Position numbers and translations under genes: made by a program. The notes beneath the pieces are model-generated. The model ran no database searches, had not been told where the DNA came from, and worked only from the letters and a program-made list of their open reading frames with translations. Shown here piece after piece: positions 17,638-27,290 of a stretch of 64,000 nucleotides of DNA; position 1 is the stretch's first letter, and each line of letters begins with the position of its first letter. This DNA is from Candidatus Tumulicola sp. GTDB lineage: Bacteria > Vulcanimicrobiota > Vulcanimicrobiia > Vulcanimicrobiales > Vulcanimicrobiaceae. The stretch lies in contig DASXDT010000006.1 in NCBI GenBank assembly GCA_036490475.1, positions 62,001-126,000 on the forward strand, read 5' to 3'.

Positions 17638-18470
17638 GCGACACACCCCATCCGCGGGCGGTGCTGGCCCGTTGGGGTTTGCGCCCGCAAAAGCGGTACG
17701 GTCAACATTTTCTGGTCGATAGCGCCGTGGCAATAGCTGCGGCGCGTTTATGCGTCGACGGCGATCCGGGGATTCCGGTGTTGGAGATCGGCGCCGGAAC
17801 TGGCATGCTAACGAGCGCGCTGCTGCAGCAAGGCGCGAACGTCACCGCGATCGATATCGACGCCGCGCTCTTGACGACGCTACGCGAACGCGACGACGTG
17901 CGCGGCGCGCGCTTCGAACACGGCGACGCGCTGGAGTTCGATTACGAGGCGTGGGCGGCGCAACGGACGTGGCGCGCCGCCGGCAATCTTCCATATAACA
18001 TCGCAACGCCGTTGATTCTACGCCTGCTCGAGCTACCAGAAGGTCCGCGCACGATGACCTTTATGATTCAAAAAGACGTCGCCTTACGATTGAGCGCGAA
18101 GGCCGGTTCGGCGTCGTACGGCAGTCTGTCGGTTGCAGTGCAGTACGCGGCGCACGTCGAGTACGGATTCTCGGTCGGACCGAGCGCGTTCTACCCGCCT
18201 CCGAAGGTGCAATCTGCGGTCGTACGACTGATACGCCGCGACGTACCGGCGGTGCGGCCGCGCGATCTCGAGTTGTTCCGGAAGGTCGTCCGCGGAGCGT
18301 TCGCGTACCGCCGCAAAACTCTAGTCAACAGTCTCTCGCTGGCGTTAGGTTTGCCGCACGAACGTATCGAACGAGCGGCCGCGGCCGCCGGCATTCCAAC
18401 GGAACGACGCGGTGAACGACTCGAACTCGACGATTTCTCCCGGTTGGCCGACGCACTGGCCGAAGGATAG
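17634..18470 (+). CDS. rsmA: 16S rRNA dimethyladenosine transferase (KsgA/RsmA)
   Basis: The enzyme dimethylates A1518 and A1519 of 16S rRNA late in 30S assembly. Signatures: RPQKRYGQHFLVDSAVA, the SAM loop VLEIGAGTGMLTSALL, AIDIDAALL, HGDALEFD and the catalytic AGNLPYNIATPLILRLLE; the C-terminal helical domain ends with KTLVNSLSLALGLP. Starts at GTG 17634, overlapping the yabE stop (GTGA). 278 residues is typical. Confidence 0.96.
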   Translation: MSDTPHPRAVLARWGLRPQKRYGQHFLVDSAVAIAAARLCVDGDPGIPVLEIGAGTGMLTSALLQQGANVTAIDIDAALLTTLRERDDVRGARFEHGDALEFDYEAWAAQRTWRAAGNLPYNIATPLILRLLELPEGPRTMTFMIQKDVALRLSAKAGSASYGSLSVAVQYAAHVEYGFSVGPSAFYPPPKVQSAVVRLIRRDVPAVRPRDLELFRKVVRGAFAYRRKTLVNSLSLALGLPHERIERAAAAAGIPTERRGERLELDDFSRLADALAEG

Positions 18471-19179
18471 TTTTAGCGGGTTTACCGCGTGGGCGACGGG
18501 GATCGTCATCGTTGCGATCGTCGTACTCTCCGCAATTGGCTCGGCGCAGCAAGTTTCCGGTCCTGTCGACCCGCAACGACTCGTCTTCGGCCTTACGCTA
18601 CAAGCGCTGCTCGAAACGGGTCTGATCTCGTGCGCGTTGTTGGCGCTCCCCAGCATCGCCAAAATACCGCGTAGAGCGCTCGGCTTCACGGCTCCGACGT
18701 TGACCGTGTTCGTCGGCGCCGTGCTCGGGGCGATCGCGATGATCGTAGTCGTCGACGGCTCTTCGGCAATCGTGTCGATCTTGACGCATACCGATCACCA
18801 GCAGCAACCGGTCGAAGTGTTCGCAGGCTTGCATCAGCCGGCGGCCATCGCCGCATTCGTCCTCTTCGCTACCGTTTTCGCCCCCGCGGTAGAAGAAACG
18901 ATCTTCCGCGTCTTCGTCTTTAACTTTGGAATGCGCTACGGCGGTTTTTGGCTTGGTGCGGCAGCGAGCGGCGTGTTGTTTGCCTGCGCGCACGGCGACA
19001 AGTACGCGGCAATTCCATTAGGTCTCGGCGGTGTGGTTCTGTGCGCTGTCTACTACAACACGCGCAACGCGTACGCGTCGATGATTTCGCACGCGCTGTT
19101 CAATGCGTTCACGTTGGTTGCGCTGTTGATGGGAGCGCATGCTGCGGCGGGGCATCCGCGCGGTCCGATCGCACCGTAA
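18412..19179 (+). CDS. CPBP-family intramembrane metalloprotease
   Basis: A polytopic membrane protein of about 255 residues. The CPBP (Abi/CAAX protease-like) motifs are all present: EETIFRVFVFNFGMR (EExxxR), LFACAHGD (FxxxH type) and SHALFNAF (HxxxN/B). Hydrophobic helices lie near 28-48, 63-80, 90-110, 138-160 and 185-240. The GTG at 18412 overlaps rsmA by 59 nt; the first 25 residues are therefore uncertain. Role unknown; family members process membrane proteins or serve in immunity and secretion of bacteriocins. Confidence 0.87.
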   Translation: MNDSNSTISPGWPTHWPKDSFSGFTAWATGIVIVAIVVLSAIGSAQQVSGPVDPQRLVFGLTLQALLETGLISCALLALPSIAKIPRRALGFTAPTLTVFVGAVLGAIAMIVVVDGSSAIVSILTHTDHQQQPVEVFAGLHQPAAIAAFVLFATVFAPAVEETIFRVFVFNFGMRYGGFWLGAAASGVLFACAHGDKYAAIPLGLGGVVLCAVYYNTRNAYASMISHALFNAFTLVALLMGAHAAAGHPRGPIAP

Positions 19180-19185
19180 CGTTCC

Positions 19186-20283
19186 TTACAGCCCAAGCTG
19201 CGAAATGCCGGCGAGCACTGCTTCGGCCGGAATTTCTTCCGTATCGCAATACTCGATGCGATGATGCAGCGACGCCGGTTTCGTGAGCGTCGCAGCGCGC
19301 CGGTGAAATCCGCGATCGGTCACGATTCGTCCGGCCAGGTGAATCGCACGCCGGTTGGGTTCGTCGTACCAGTCGGGATGGTGCGCTCGCCAAATTCCGA
19401 CGATCGCTACCAAATTCGACGCCATCGCAAGGTGGAGCGGCCCGGCCGGAACGCCGACCAAGAGTTCGCTGCGTTGTAGTAGCGCTTTGAAGGTCGTCGA
19501 GAATGGCTCACCGCCGCCGGCGAACAGCCGCCGGAAACCGGCAGTTCCCTCGAACTCGTCGTCGTCCATCGAAACGATGCGCCACCGCGAATCGCGGGCT
19601 CGCAGTTCGCGGACGAATCGTTCGGCCTGCACCGCGTCCCAATTTTTCCGAGGCGCGGTGACGCCGGCACGAGAGAGGATGGCAATGCGCGTGCCGGGCG
19701 GCGCGAATTCGTGCAATCGTCCTTCGACGTTCGCAAGCACGCCGGCGGGCGCCGAAAAATCCAGAACGTTGGGCAGCGGCTGGGAAAGATCGAATCGCTG
19801 TAAGCGTTGCGGCGTTACCAGCGCGCGCGCGAGATTGCGCATCTTGGTGTGATACGGATAGGCGGCGCGGCCTTCGGTTTCCGGATAGTCCGTCCACAAT
19901 AGCGTGTCCGGAGCGAAGCCTCGCACCGTTTCGGCAGGCGCTCGTGCGAGCTGCGCGATGGCCGCACCGCCGCGCAACGACGACGATCGCAAACCCCAAT
20001 GGGGCGGTTCGCCGTCTACCCGATCCGACGGCGCGAGTATTCCTGAGTACAACGGTCGCAAGAGCCTTTGGCCTTCGAGCATCGCCACGTAGTCGTCGCC
20101 CGATCGCGTCACTGCGTATTCGTTACTGGGCTCGAGCAACGGCGCCAGTACGCCCAAATGCACCCAATCGCCGAGGCCGTGCGGCCAATAGAGCAACACG
20201 CGCGCATCGCGCACGCTTGCGAACCGGCCGCGATCCTCGCGCATGGCACGTTCGAAACGAATCGTTTGTAGCGCCAGGTTCAT
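19186..20283 (-). CDS. GT9-like (heptosyltransferase-type) glycosyltransferase
   Basis: A 365-residue GT-B protein. The N-terminal LLYWPHGLGDWVHLGVLAPLL resembles the GxGDxxxxxP motif of GT9 enzymes, and the C-terminal SELLVGVPAGPLHLAMASNLVAIVGIW matches their donor-site GxDSGPxHxAxA region, with Asp-Ser replaced by Val-Pro-Ala. The ATG at 20283 overlaps the upstream stop (ATGA); extending further up into the previous gene is not supported. It ends the long minus-strand run, 7 nt from the convergent CPBP gene. Probably transfers a sugar to an envelope glycan. Confidence 0.75.
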   Translation of the reverse strand: MNLALQTIRFERAMREDRGRFASVRDARVLLYWPHGLGDWVHLGVLAPLLEPSNEYAVTRSGDDYVAMLEGQRLLRPLYSGILAPSDRVDGEPPHWGLRSSSLRGGAAIAQLARAPAETVRGFAPDTLLWTDYPETEGRAAYPYHTKMRNLARALVTPQRLQRFDLSQPLPNVLDFSAPAGVLANVEGRLHEFAPPGTRIAILSRAGVTAPRKNWDAVQAERFVRELRARDSRWRIVSMDDDEFEGTAGFRRLFAGGGEPFSTTFKALLQRSELLVGVPAGPLHLAMASNLVAIVGIWRAHHPDWYDEPNRRAIHLAGRIVTDRGFHRRAATLTKPASLHHRIEYCDTEEIPAEAVLAGISQLGL

Positions 20284-21512
20284 CGTACCGGAACGCCGCC
20301 ACACAGATGGGCCGGCATCTCGCCGCGCAGGCTTCGGAAGAATGCGCCGGCATCGGTGTCGTAGGCCGGACATGCAACGAACGCCGGATCGTGTCGCAAA
20401 TCGAGCCGCACCTGCGGGTTGGCCGCAGCGACGGCCCACACGCCCTCTTCTCGCCGCGGCAATAGTGCCGGGGCGGATCCGTCGCGCACCGCTTCGGCCT
20501 GGCGGTATGCGTTCCAATCGACGACGTACGGCCATCGTCCCGGTCGCAGCGCGGTGTCGCTAAAGATAACCAACGTGACGATCAGCGCGCAAGGAATAAC
20601 CGCCGGCACGAGCTTCGGAAAGCGCCGCAAACCTACGACGGCAGCAACCGAGGCGGCCGCCAAGAGCGGAGCGACGTAATGCGAACCGATTCGACTAGGT
20701 TCGTAGTTCCACGGCTGCATGAAGACGATCTCGGCTAACAGCGGTGCGCTCAACAACAACCAGCGTCCGGCGCCGACCGGCGCGAACGCAAACGGCGCGA
20801 GCAGCAACGCGATCAAGGTGAACTTACCGCTCACATCGTGCACGCCCCAGCCGTACGGCGGATCGTTCGGCCGAACCCCGGCCAGCGTTTCGATCGACCA
20901 ATACGTTAGAATCGTCACCAGACCCACCGCGCAAATGGCGATTCCCATTCGCCGGTCGCGCCATACCGCACACGCGACCCCGAACCAAATGACGAACAGC
21001 GCGGAATCTTCTTTGATACCGCATAGCAACACGACGAGAACGATCGATGGCCACCACGCGCGGCGAACGACCGCTAACGCCGCTCCGAGCGCCAACACCG
21101 GCACGAATACGTTCTCCGAGAAATTATCGTACGCAAGACCTTGCGCCGATGGCGTCAACAAATATGCAACGGCCACGACGGTAGCCGCTCGCGACGACAA
21201 CCCGAGTTGGCGAGCGAGGAGGGCTAACGGAATCGCCGCAGATGCTACCGCGACCACCTGCACCGCAAGCAGCGTTTCGGCCCGCGGAATGAGGGCGAGG
21301 AGTGGAACCAACGCGATCAGTGCCCAAGATTCGTGCACTTGCAGGTGCGGGCGCCACTCGCCGTAGTTAAACGTCGAGCCGTGGCGCCAGTTCACGAGGG
21401 TCTGCAGATAGATCCCGAGATCGGCGCCGTATCGGAGCGCGTAGAGTTTGTTGAGGTCGTATGCAACGAACACCACGATGAATGCGACGACGGCCCAAAA
21501 CACCGCTCGCAT
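20280..21512 (-). CDS. DUF2079 polytopic membrane protein
   Basis: 410 residues with about eleven hydrophobic helices. The segment RYGADLGIYLQTLVNWRHGSTF followed by HESWALIALVPLLALIP near residue 60 and AYLLTPSAQGLAYDNFSENVF are characteristic of the DUF2079 family, whose members look like GT-C glycosyltransferases. It lies between a GT4 and a GT9-like gene, 8 nt after the first and overlapping the second, which supports a role in glycan assembly. Confidence 0.85.
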   Translation of the reverse strand: MRAVFWAVVAFIVVFVAYDLNKLYALRYGADLGIYLQTLVNWRHGSTFNYGEWRPHLQVHESWALIALVPLLALIPRAETLLAVQVVAVASAAIPLALLARQLGLSSRAATVVAVAYLLTPSAQGLAYDNFSENVFVPVLALGAALAVVRRAWWPSIVLVVLLCGIKEDSALFVIWFGVACAVWRDRRMGIAICAVGLVTILTYWSIETLAGVRPNDPPYGWGVHDVSGKFTLIALLLAPFAFAPVGAGRWLLLSAPLLAEIVFMQPWNYEPSRIGSHYVAPLLAAASVAAVVGLRRFPKLVPAVIPCALIVTLVIFSDTALRPGRWPYVVDWNAYRQAEAVRDGSAPALLPRREEGVWAVAAANPQVRLDLRHDPAFVACPAYDTDAGAFFRSLRGEMPAHLCGGVPVR

Positions 21513-21520
21513 ATGAGTTA

Positions 21521-22624
21521 TTAGCGACCGCTCGCGCGAACGCGCTCGACGATCGCCCGCAGTTCCCGCGAAAACGTTTGTGGAGCGAATCGCTCGGCGT
21601 GCGCACGCAACATTTGCGGATCGTAGCGCGTGGCGTCGAAGGAACGCAACACCCCAGCCAGTGACTCGGGCGTAGGATCGTCAAAAAACGTTCCGGTCAC
21701 GCCGTCGACGACCGTTTCGAGCGCCCCGCCGCGACGCAATGCGACTACCGGCCGTCCGGCGGCGGCAGCCTCGAGCGGCAATAGCCCAAAATCTTCCTCG
21801 CCCGGCAAGATCGCCGCGCGAGCGTCGCCCATCAGTGCGTTCAACTCGCCATCTTCGACGTATCCTAGCAACGTCGTCGTCGAATCGCGAGCTAACGCGC
21901 GCAGCTCCGCTTGCGCGGGTCCGGTTCCGGCCACCAACAGCCGTACGCCGGCCGACTGCGCCGCCCGAATTGCGAGATCGATGCGTTTGTACGGAAGCAG
22001 CCGCGAAGCGATCAAAAAATAGTCGCCGGACCCGCGTCCGACGGTAAACCTGTCGAGCTCGACCGGACAGTGCAGCACGTCGGCATCGCGTTCGTAGTAG
22101 CGGCGGATGCGCTCTGCCACATTGCGAGAATTAGCAACGTACGCAGTCGGGCGTTGCGCCGCAAGCTTATCCCAGGCGACGAGGCGTCGCACGACCGGCC
22201 GAGCCAGCATGGGCAAGAGCTGGTTGCCGCTGGAACGGCCGAAACCGCCGACGTAATCGTCGTACGCAAACGCAAAGCGGCTCACGGTATTCGTATAACA
22301 GATGTGTACGCTCCCCGGCGGAACGATCACACCTTTCGCCCACGATGTGGTCGAACTGATAATCGTGTCATAACCCGAAAGGTCGAACGCTTCGAAAGCC
22401 CGGGGATAGAACGGTGCCAGCGCCCGAAAATACTTCCCGGCGAACGGAACGCGCGCCAGATACGACGTTCGAACCCGTTCGCGCGGAATCAAATCGCCGA
22501 CCGCGGACTCGTCGTAGAGCGATGTGTAAATCGGGGCGTCCGGCCACTCTTTGGCGATGGTGGCAAAAACGCGTTCGGCTCCGCCGCGCTGGTTCAGGTA
22601 GTCGTGAACGAGTGCGACGTTCAG
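21521..22624 (-). CDS. GT4-family glycosyltransferase starting at CTG
   Basis: A 367-residue GT-B enzyme. The N-terminus NVALVHDYLNQRGGAERVFATI is the classic start of mannosyl/rhamnosyl-type GT4 proteins. Further motifs: HICYTNTVSRFAFAYDDYVGG, YVANSRNVAERI, YFLIASRLLPYKRIDLAI and ILPGEEDFGLLPLEAAAAGRPVVA. The only codon available just before that N-terminus is CTG at 22624, overlapping the upstream TGA as CTGA; upstream in-frame starts lie 170 nt inside the previous gene. A weak GAAAG precedes it. Substrate unknown. Confidence 0.88.
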   Translation of the reverse strand: MNVALVHDYLNQRGGAERVFATIAKEWPDAPIYTSLYDESAVGDLIPRERVRTSYLARVPFAGKYFRALAPFYPRAFEAFDLSGYDTIISSTTSWAKGVIVPPGSVHICYTNTVSRFAFAYDDYVGGFGRSSGNQLLPMLARPVVRRLVAWDKLAAQRPTAYVANSRNVAERIRRYYERDADVLHCPVELDRFTVGRGSGDYFLIASRLLPYKRIDLAIRAAQSAGVRLLVAGTGPAQAELRALARDSTTTLLGYVEDGELNALMGDARAAILPGEEDFGLLPLEAAAAGRPVVALRRGGALETVVDGVTGTFFDDPTPESLAGVLRSFDATRYDPQMLRAHAERFAPQTFSRELRAIVERVRASGR

Positions 22625-23958
22625 TTGTGCGTGCTTTCGTCCCGCGGCAAGACCAACGCGATGGTCGGATTGCCCAGATACAACCGCGCAACGCGTTGCA
22701 CGTCGCCAGGGGTGGTATTGGAGATTGCCTGTAGCGCGCGATTCAAGAAGTCGGGCGATGCATCGCCGCGTGCGAAGACGGCGGCTAGCCACGCGCGGGT
22801 TTCCAACGTCGTCGCGCCGGTTGCGAAATCGCCGGCGGCTTGCGCCTTAAACTGGTCGATCGATCCTTGCAGGCGCGTCGCCGCCAACACGCTCACGACC
22901 GACAACGCGGTCGCGAACGTACGCGTCGGATTTCCGATGCCACCGTTGACGTACAACACGAGATGGGCGGGTGCCCGATCGTAGGCATAATCGGCTCCAA
23001 CCGCCCTCGACATGAAGGTAGGAGAAACGACGCCCGGCACTTGCGCGATATCCGATAGCGTGCGCCGCAGAAATGCAGACAACACCAGCATCGGCCCGAA
23101 ATCGCGGCTAGCCACGTCGGGGGCGGGATACTGAGCGATCAACCAAGGCGCGGCGATGTCGCGGTGCGCGATCACTTCGCGCGATGCTCCCTGCAGGGGA
23201 GCAACGTGCGTCGTAACGACCGACGTAGTGCCGTCGGGTAAGGCCGATGCGAGCGAACTCAGATCGGCTGCGCCCAGCGCGTCGAGGCGACCGACCGCGC
23301 TCACCAGCGCTCCGCCGCGCCGATAGTATGTACGGTAAAATGCCGCAGCGTCGGACGGAACCAGTTGGGCCAACGAAGTGCGCGTTCCGAGCGCGGGAAA
23401 GCCGGCATTCGCCTGCGTCGAAGAGGCCTGATTGAGCATATCGACGCCGACCTGCAGTGCGTATTGCGAATACTGTGCCGACTGTGCGAGCTTCGTCGAC
23501 AACGCCGTGCGCGCATCGACGACGGTCGCCGGCGCAAAATCCGGTGCGGTCAACGCCTGACGGAACATCGCAAGCACCGCCGGCGCGTCTTGCGCGAGCG
23601 CTTCGACGTAGAAATGAACGTTATCCGGATCGATCGCAAATCGAATCGATCCACCGCTCGCCGCAATCGCTCGTTCGAGCGGAACGGGCGACGCGCCGGC
23701 GACGGTCACCGGCGTCTGCAAAATCGTTTGCGCGACCAATGCCGCCAGTCCGTTCTGGCGAAGGGTTTGTCGGTCGAGCCCGGCCGGGATGACCACCTCG
23801 ACGCCGACCAGTGCGGCTTGCGGGTCGCTTTGACTCACGATCGCGACGCCGCCTTGGCGGACCACCGCAGGCTGCGTCGCATCCGCCGCGGCAGCGGCGC
23901 TCGAGGGAAACGTCGTCGCAAGTGTGGCGAATAACGTCACCGCGATCAGGCTCTTCAC
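22621..23958 (-). CDS. Secreted M16-peptidase-like protein without the zinc motif (B)
   Basis: 445 residues, signal peptide 1-24. The fold pattern of pitrilysin-type M16 domains is visible: QAALVGVEVVIPAGLDRQT, then LERAIAASGGSIRFAID, FRQALTAPDF, and the DAAAFYRTYYRRGGALVSAVGRLD segment before the second half. The catalytic HxxEH is replaced by GLAALVAQTIL, so zinc binding and proteolysis are not expected. It overlaps the upstream paralogue by 4 nt (GTGA), suggesting a heterodimer. Confidence 0.8.
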   Translation of the reverse strand: MKSLIAVTLFATLATTFPSSAAAAADATQPAVVRQGGVAIVSQSDPQAALVGVEVVIPAGLDRQTLRQNGLAALVAQTILQTPVTVAGASPVPLERAIAASGGSIRFAIDPDNVHFYVEALAQDAPAVLAMFRQALTAPDFAPATVVDARTALSTKLAQSAQYSQYALQVGVDMLNQASSTQANAGFPALGTRTSLAQLVPSDAAAFYRTYYRRGGALVSAVGRLDALGAADLSSLASALPDGTTSVVTTHVAPLQGASREVIAHRDIAAPWLIAQYPAPDVASRDFGPMLVLSAFLRRTLSDIAQVPGVVSPTFMSRAVGADYAYDRAPAHLVLYVNGGIGNPTRTFATALSVVSVLAATRLQGSIDQFKAQAAGDFATGATTLETRAWLAAVFARGDASPDFLNRALQAISNTTPGDVQRVARLYLGNPTIALVLPRDESTHN

Positions 23959-25262
23959 GACGCATTCCCTTTCGGCTGATTCGACGGAACTAATAATTTG
24001 ATCGAGAGCGGATTTGCCAGATAGCGACGCACGACGTCCGCTACGAATTGCGGATCGAGCGAGCGCGCCATCCGTTGGTACTCCTCGCTCGCATCGCCGG
24101 GTGCATACGACAAGTTACCTTCAACCGCATACCAGCCTAAGTTATCGGCGCGCTCGAGCGGCGCTTGCGTATCCGACGCCACGTGGTATATGAACGCTTC
24201 TAATGCCGCGGCAAACGTGTGCGCGTCGAGCGGCCGCTCCATTGCGGCCAGGCGATCGAGCATCGCGCGCTCGGCTTTGGCTTCGTCGTTTCCGCCCATC
24301 GTAACGACCATGACACCCGGATTGTGCAGCGTTACGAACTGCCCGGCAACGTACGCATCCGCGGGCGCGACGTCGCGCGATACCAAGCCGGTACCGTCGC
24401 GAAACAGATAGTCGGCGATGAAATCCATCGCGGTCGCAGCGCGCGCGTCGGCGATCGGCGGCCCAACCCATGCAAAGCCCGTACCGGAAACCGCTCCGTT
24501 CGCGTCGGCGGGACCGGTTGCACCCGACAGCGTCGAATCGAACGGCGCATCCATATTCGTCGATCCGCTGCCGTCGGTTACGGCCGAGAGCGAGGCGGCA
24601 TCGACGTCGCCGGTGAGTGTGAGCATCGCGTTTCCAGAACGAAACGCCCGCTTCGCGAACGTGCCGATACTCGAGGCGGACAACGACGCAATCGCCGCGA
24701 TCGAATCCGGAAGCGGCGAGTAATGCGCCGGGCCGGCCGAAAACACGTGCGCGAACAACAGGTCGTGCAGTGCGAGATCGGCGGAATACCGCTGCGCGAC
24801 CGCGGCAACGGCCGCATCGCGTTGCGCCGTCTTGACCGCCGAATCGTCGATTGCGGGCGAAAAATATGCCGCGGTCATCGCGGCAACGACTCGCCGGATG
24901 GCCGAAGCCGGCACCGTGACGCCGATCCCAACGATATCTGGATAGACACTGATATTGAGTTGTCCGCCGACGCTATTGACGAGCGCGAACAGCGATTTTC
25001 CTCCGGAGAGCGGTGCCACGGCCGCCGCCGTCGCGGCCAACCGAGAGATACCGGGGGTCGCGTTATCGTAGCCGGCCCCGGGCGCACGAAACCACAGTCC
25101 CGCTGCGGCCACACCGATCGTCGGATTGGGCTCTACGACGTACGAGCCGCCTTTCGCTAGATCGCCGCGTTGCTGCGCGATGCCGGCTGCGGCGCACGGC
25201 AGCGCCGCCGCGGGCACCGCTAGCGTTAGCAGTGCGGCGGCGATCGCCGTCGTTACCTTCAT
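23955..25262 (-). CDS. Secreted M16-peptidase-like protein without the zinc motif (A)
   Basis: 435 residues, signal peptide 1-26 ending PCAAAG. The M16 pattern is recognisable: LWFRAPGAGYDNATPGISRLA at the position of the HxxEH helix but with no His or Glu, then VNSVGGQLNISVYPDIVGI, PLPDSIAAIASLSASSIGTFAKRAF and LTLTGDVDAASL. The second half begins near FAWVGPPIADARAATAMDFIADYLF. It starts at an ATGA overlap with ftsH and is paired with a second zinc-less paralogue. Perhaps a periplasmic binding scaffold rather than a protease. Confidence 0.8.
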   Translation of the reverse strand: MKVTTAIAAALLTLAVPAAALPCAAAGIAQQRGDLAKGGSYVVEPNPTIGVAAAGLWFRAPGAGYDNATPGISRLAATAAAVAPLSGGKSLFALVNSVGGQLNISVYPDIVGIGVTVPASAIRRVVAAMTAAYFSPAIDDSAVKTAQRDAAVAAVAQRYSADLALHDLLFAHVFSAGPAHYSPLPDSIAAIASLSASSIGTFAKRAFRSGNAMLTLTGDVDAASLSAVTDGSGSTNMDAPFDSTLSGATGPADANGAVSGTGFAWVGPPIADARAATAMDFIADYLFRDGTGLVSRDVAPADAYVAGQFVTLHNPGVMVVTMGGNDEAKAERAMLDRLAAMERPLDAHTFAAALEAFIYHVASDTQAPLERADNLGWYAVEGNLSYAPGDASEEYQRMARSLDPQFVADVVRRYLANPLSIKLLVPSNQPKGNAS

Positions 25263-27178
25263 GCCGGTTCCGGCGATATGTTCGGCGGGAGCCGCTTCGG
25301 TTTTTCGGCGCGCTTGAGCTCGTCGGACGGCAACCGTTCGACGTCGGCGCCGGCGGGCGGCGTCAGTTCGGCGGCCGGACGATCGAAGGGCCGGTTTTCT
25401 AGAATCGCTCGAACCTCCTCGGCATCGACCGTTTCGTACTCGAGCAGCGACTCGACCATCCGCTCGACTTTGCTCCAGTTGGTCTCGAGCAGCTGCTTGC
25501 CGTTCGAATATGCCGACTCGATGATCGCCCGCACTTGTGCGTCGATCTTGCTGGCGATTTCTTCCGAGTAGCTGCGTTCGTCGCCGAAGTCGCGGCCTAA
25601 GAAGACTTGATGCGCGCCGCGGCCATACTGAATCGGCCCGAGTTCGCTCATGCCGTATTGCGTCACCATACGGCGCGCCAGCTCGGTGGCTTTTTCGAAG
25701 TCGTTGCTGGCGCCCGTCGTGACGTCGCCAAACTTGATCTCTTCGGCCAAACGTCCGCCCAGCGCCATCGTGATCTGCGCGATCAACTCTTCGCGGGTGC
25801 GGCTATGACGGTCGTCCTCGGGCAGCGACCAGGTGAGACCCAACGCCATTCCTCGCGGGATAATGGTGACTTTGTGAATCGGATCCGATTTATCGAGCAA
25901 CCCGCCGAGCAACGCGTGGCCCGACTCGTGAAACGCGGTCGTTTCCTTTTCGCGCGGCGACATGATTAGCGACTTGCGCTCGGGCCCGACCATTACGCGA
26001 TCGATCGCTTCGTCGCACTCGTGCATCTCGATCGTACTTTTGTTCCGCCGAGCCGCCAGCAAGGCGGCTTCGTTGAGCAAGTTCTCAAGATCCGCTCCCG
26101 AGAAACCCGGCGTGCGCTTAGCCAGCGTCGTCAACGACACTTCTTTGCCCAACGGTTTATTGCGGGCGTGCACTTCCAGAATCTTCTCGCGGCCTCTGAA
26201 GTCGGCGCGGTCGACGACGACTTGACGGTCGAAGCGCCCGGGCCGAAGCAGCGCGGGATCCAGCACGTCGGCGCGGTTGGTCGCCGCGATCAGAATCACG
26301 CCGGTGTTTTGATCGAATCCATCCATCTCAACCAGCAACTGATTGAGCGTCTGTTCGCGCTCGTCGTGGCCGCCGCCCAAGCCGGCGCCACGCTGGCGTC
26401 CGACGGCGTCGATTTCGTCGATGAAGACGATGCACGGAGCCGATTTCTTTGCTTGGTCGAAGAGATCGCGAACGCGCGAGGCGCCGACGCCCACGAACAT
26501 CTCGACGAAATCCGAACCCGAGATCGACAGAAACGGTACGCCGGCTTCGCCTGCGATCGCGCGCGCCAGAAGCGTCTTACCGGTGCCCGGCGGACCGAGC
26601 AGCAACACGCCCTTGGGTATTCGCGCGCCGACCGCTTGATATTTTTTCGGGTACTTCAAGAAGTCGACGATTTCGGCAAGCTCTTCTTTGGCTTCGTCCA
26701 CGCCGGCAACATCCGCGAACGTTACCTTGGGGCGATTCTCCGACTGCATCTTGGCGCGCGATCGGCCGAACGACAACGCTTGACTCCCGCCGCTTTGCGC
26801 CTGGCGCAAGATGAAGAACAGCAGCGCTACCATCACGACCAATGGCGCGAGCGACATCAGGCTCGTAAACAGTCCGCCATTACTTTGCTGCTCGAAACTG
26901 ATCGCGCCGCTCTTGACCTTACGATACACGTTGTCCACGAACGTTTGATCGACGTTCGGTACCGATACCGTATATTTGGCGCCACTGGACAGATCGCCGG
27001 TCGCGGCCAAACCGACCGCGTGAAACGACTGCACTTGGCCAGCCTCGAGCTTCTGGTAGAACGTGCCGTAATCTAATCGCGTGGCGCCTTCACTAGGCTG
27101 CACGAATTTTTCTACGATGACGAACACGGCTACGATTGCCAGGATGATCAGAATGATCGAGCGGAGATTCTTGCTCAC
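25259..27178 (-). CDS. ftsH: ATP-dependent zinc metalloprotease FtsH
   Basis: Membrane-anchored AAA+ protease that degrades damaged or short-lived membrane proteins. Two membrane helices (about 8-25 and 107-124) flank a periplasmic domain; then the AAA module with Walker A GPPGTGKT near 195-202, pore loop [17 protein letters not shown], Walker [11 protein letters not shown], the second region of homology [20 protein letters not shown], and the protease site HESGH near 415. 639 residues is normal. GTG start. It follows tilS by 112 nt; tilS-ftsH adjacency is common in bacteria. Confidence 0.97.
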   Translation of the reverse strand: MSKNLRSIILIILAIVAVFVIVEKFVQPSEGATRLDYGTFYQKLEAGQVQSFHAVGLAATGDLSSGAKYTVSVPNVDQTFVDNVYRKVKSGAISFEQQSNGGLFTSLMSLAPLVVMVALLFFILRQAQSGGSQALSFGRSRAKMQSENRPKVTFADVAGVDEAKEELAEIVDFLKYPKKYQAVGARIPKGVLLLGPPGTGKTLLARAIAGEAGVPFLSISGSDFVEMFVGVGASRVRDLFDQAKKSAPCIVFIDEIDAVGRQRGAGLGGGHDEREQTLNQLLVEMDGFDQNTGVILIAATNRADVLDPALLRPGRFDRQVVVDRADFRGREKILEVHARNKPLGKEVSLTTLAKRTPGFSGADLENLLNEAALLAARRNKSTIEMHECDEAIDRVMVGPERKSLIMSPREKETTAFHESGHALLGGLLDKSDPIHKVTIIPRGMALGLTWSLPEDDRHSRTREELIAQITMALGGRLAEEIKFGDVTTGASNDFEKATELARRMVTQYGMSELGPIQYGRGAHQVFLGRDFGDERSYSEEIASKIDAQVRAIIESAYSNGKQLLETNWSKVERMVESLLEYETVDAEEVRAILENRPFDRPAAELTPPAGADVERLPSDELKRAEKPKRLPPNISPEPA

Positions 27179-27290
27179 GTGGTTGAAACCGTATACTTTC
27201 TATGAATCGTCTCGGCCCTGCCGAACGTACCGGGTGCTATAAACCGGGCCCGATGGCCGAGTTCGAGGTACACGTTTTCTGGAACCCCTC

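Noticed and set aside
24219-27076. Long plus-strand frames opposite the M16-like and ftsH genes
   Set aside because: High GC opens antisense frames; the minus-strand products have clear motifs.
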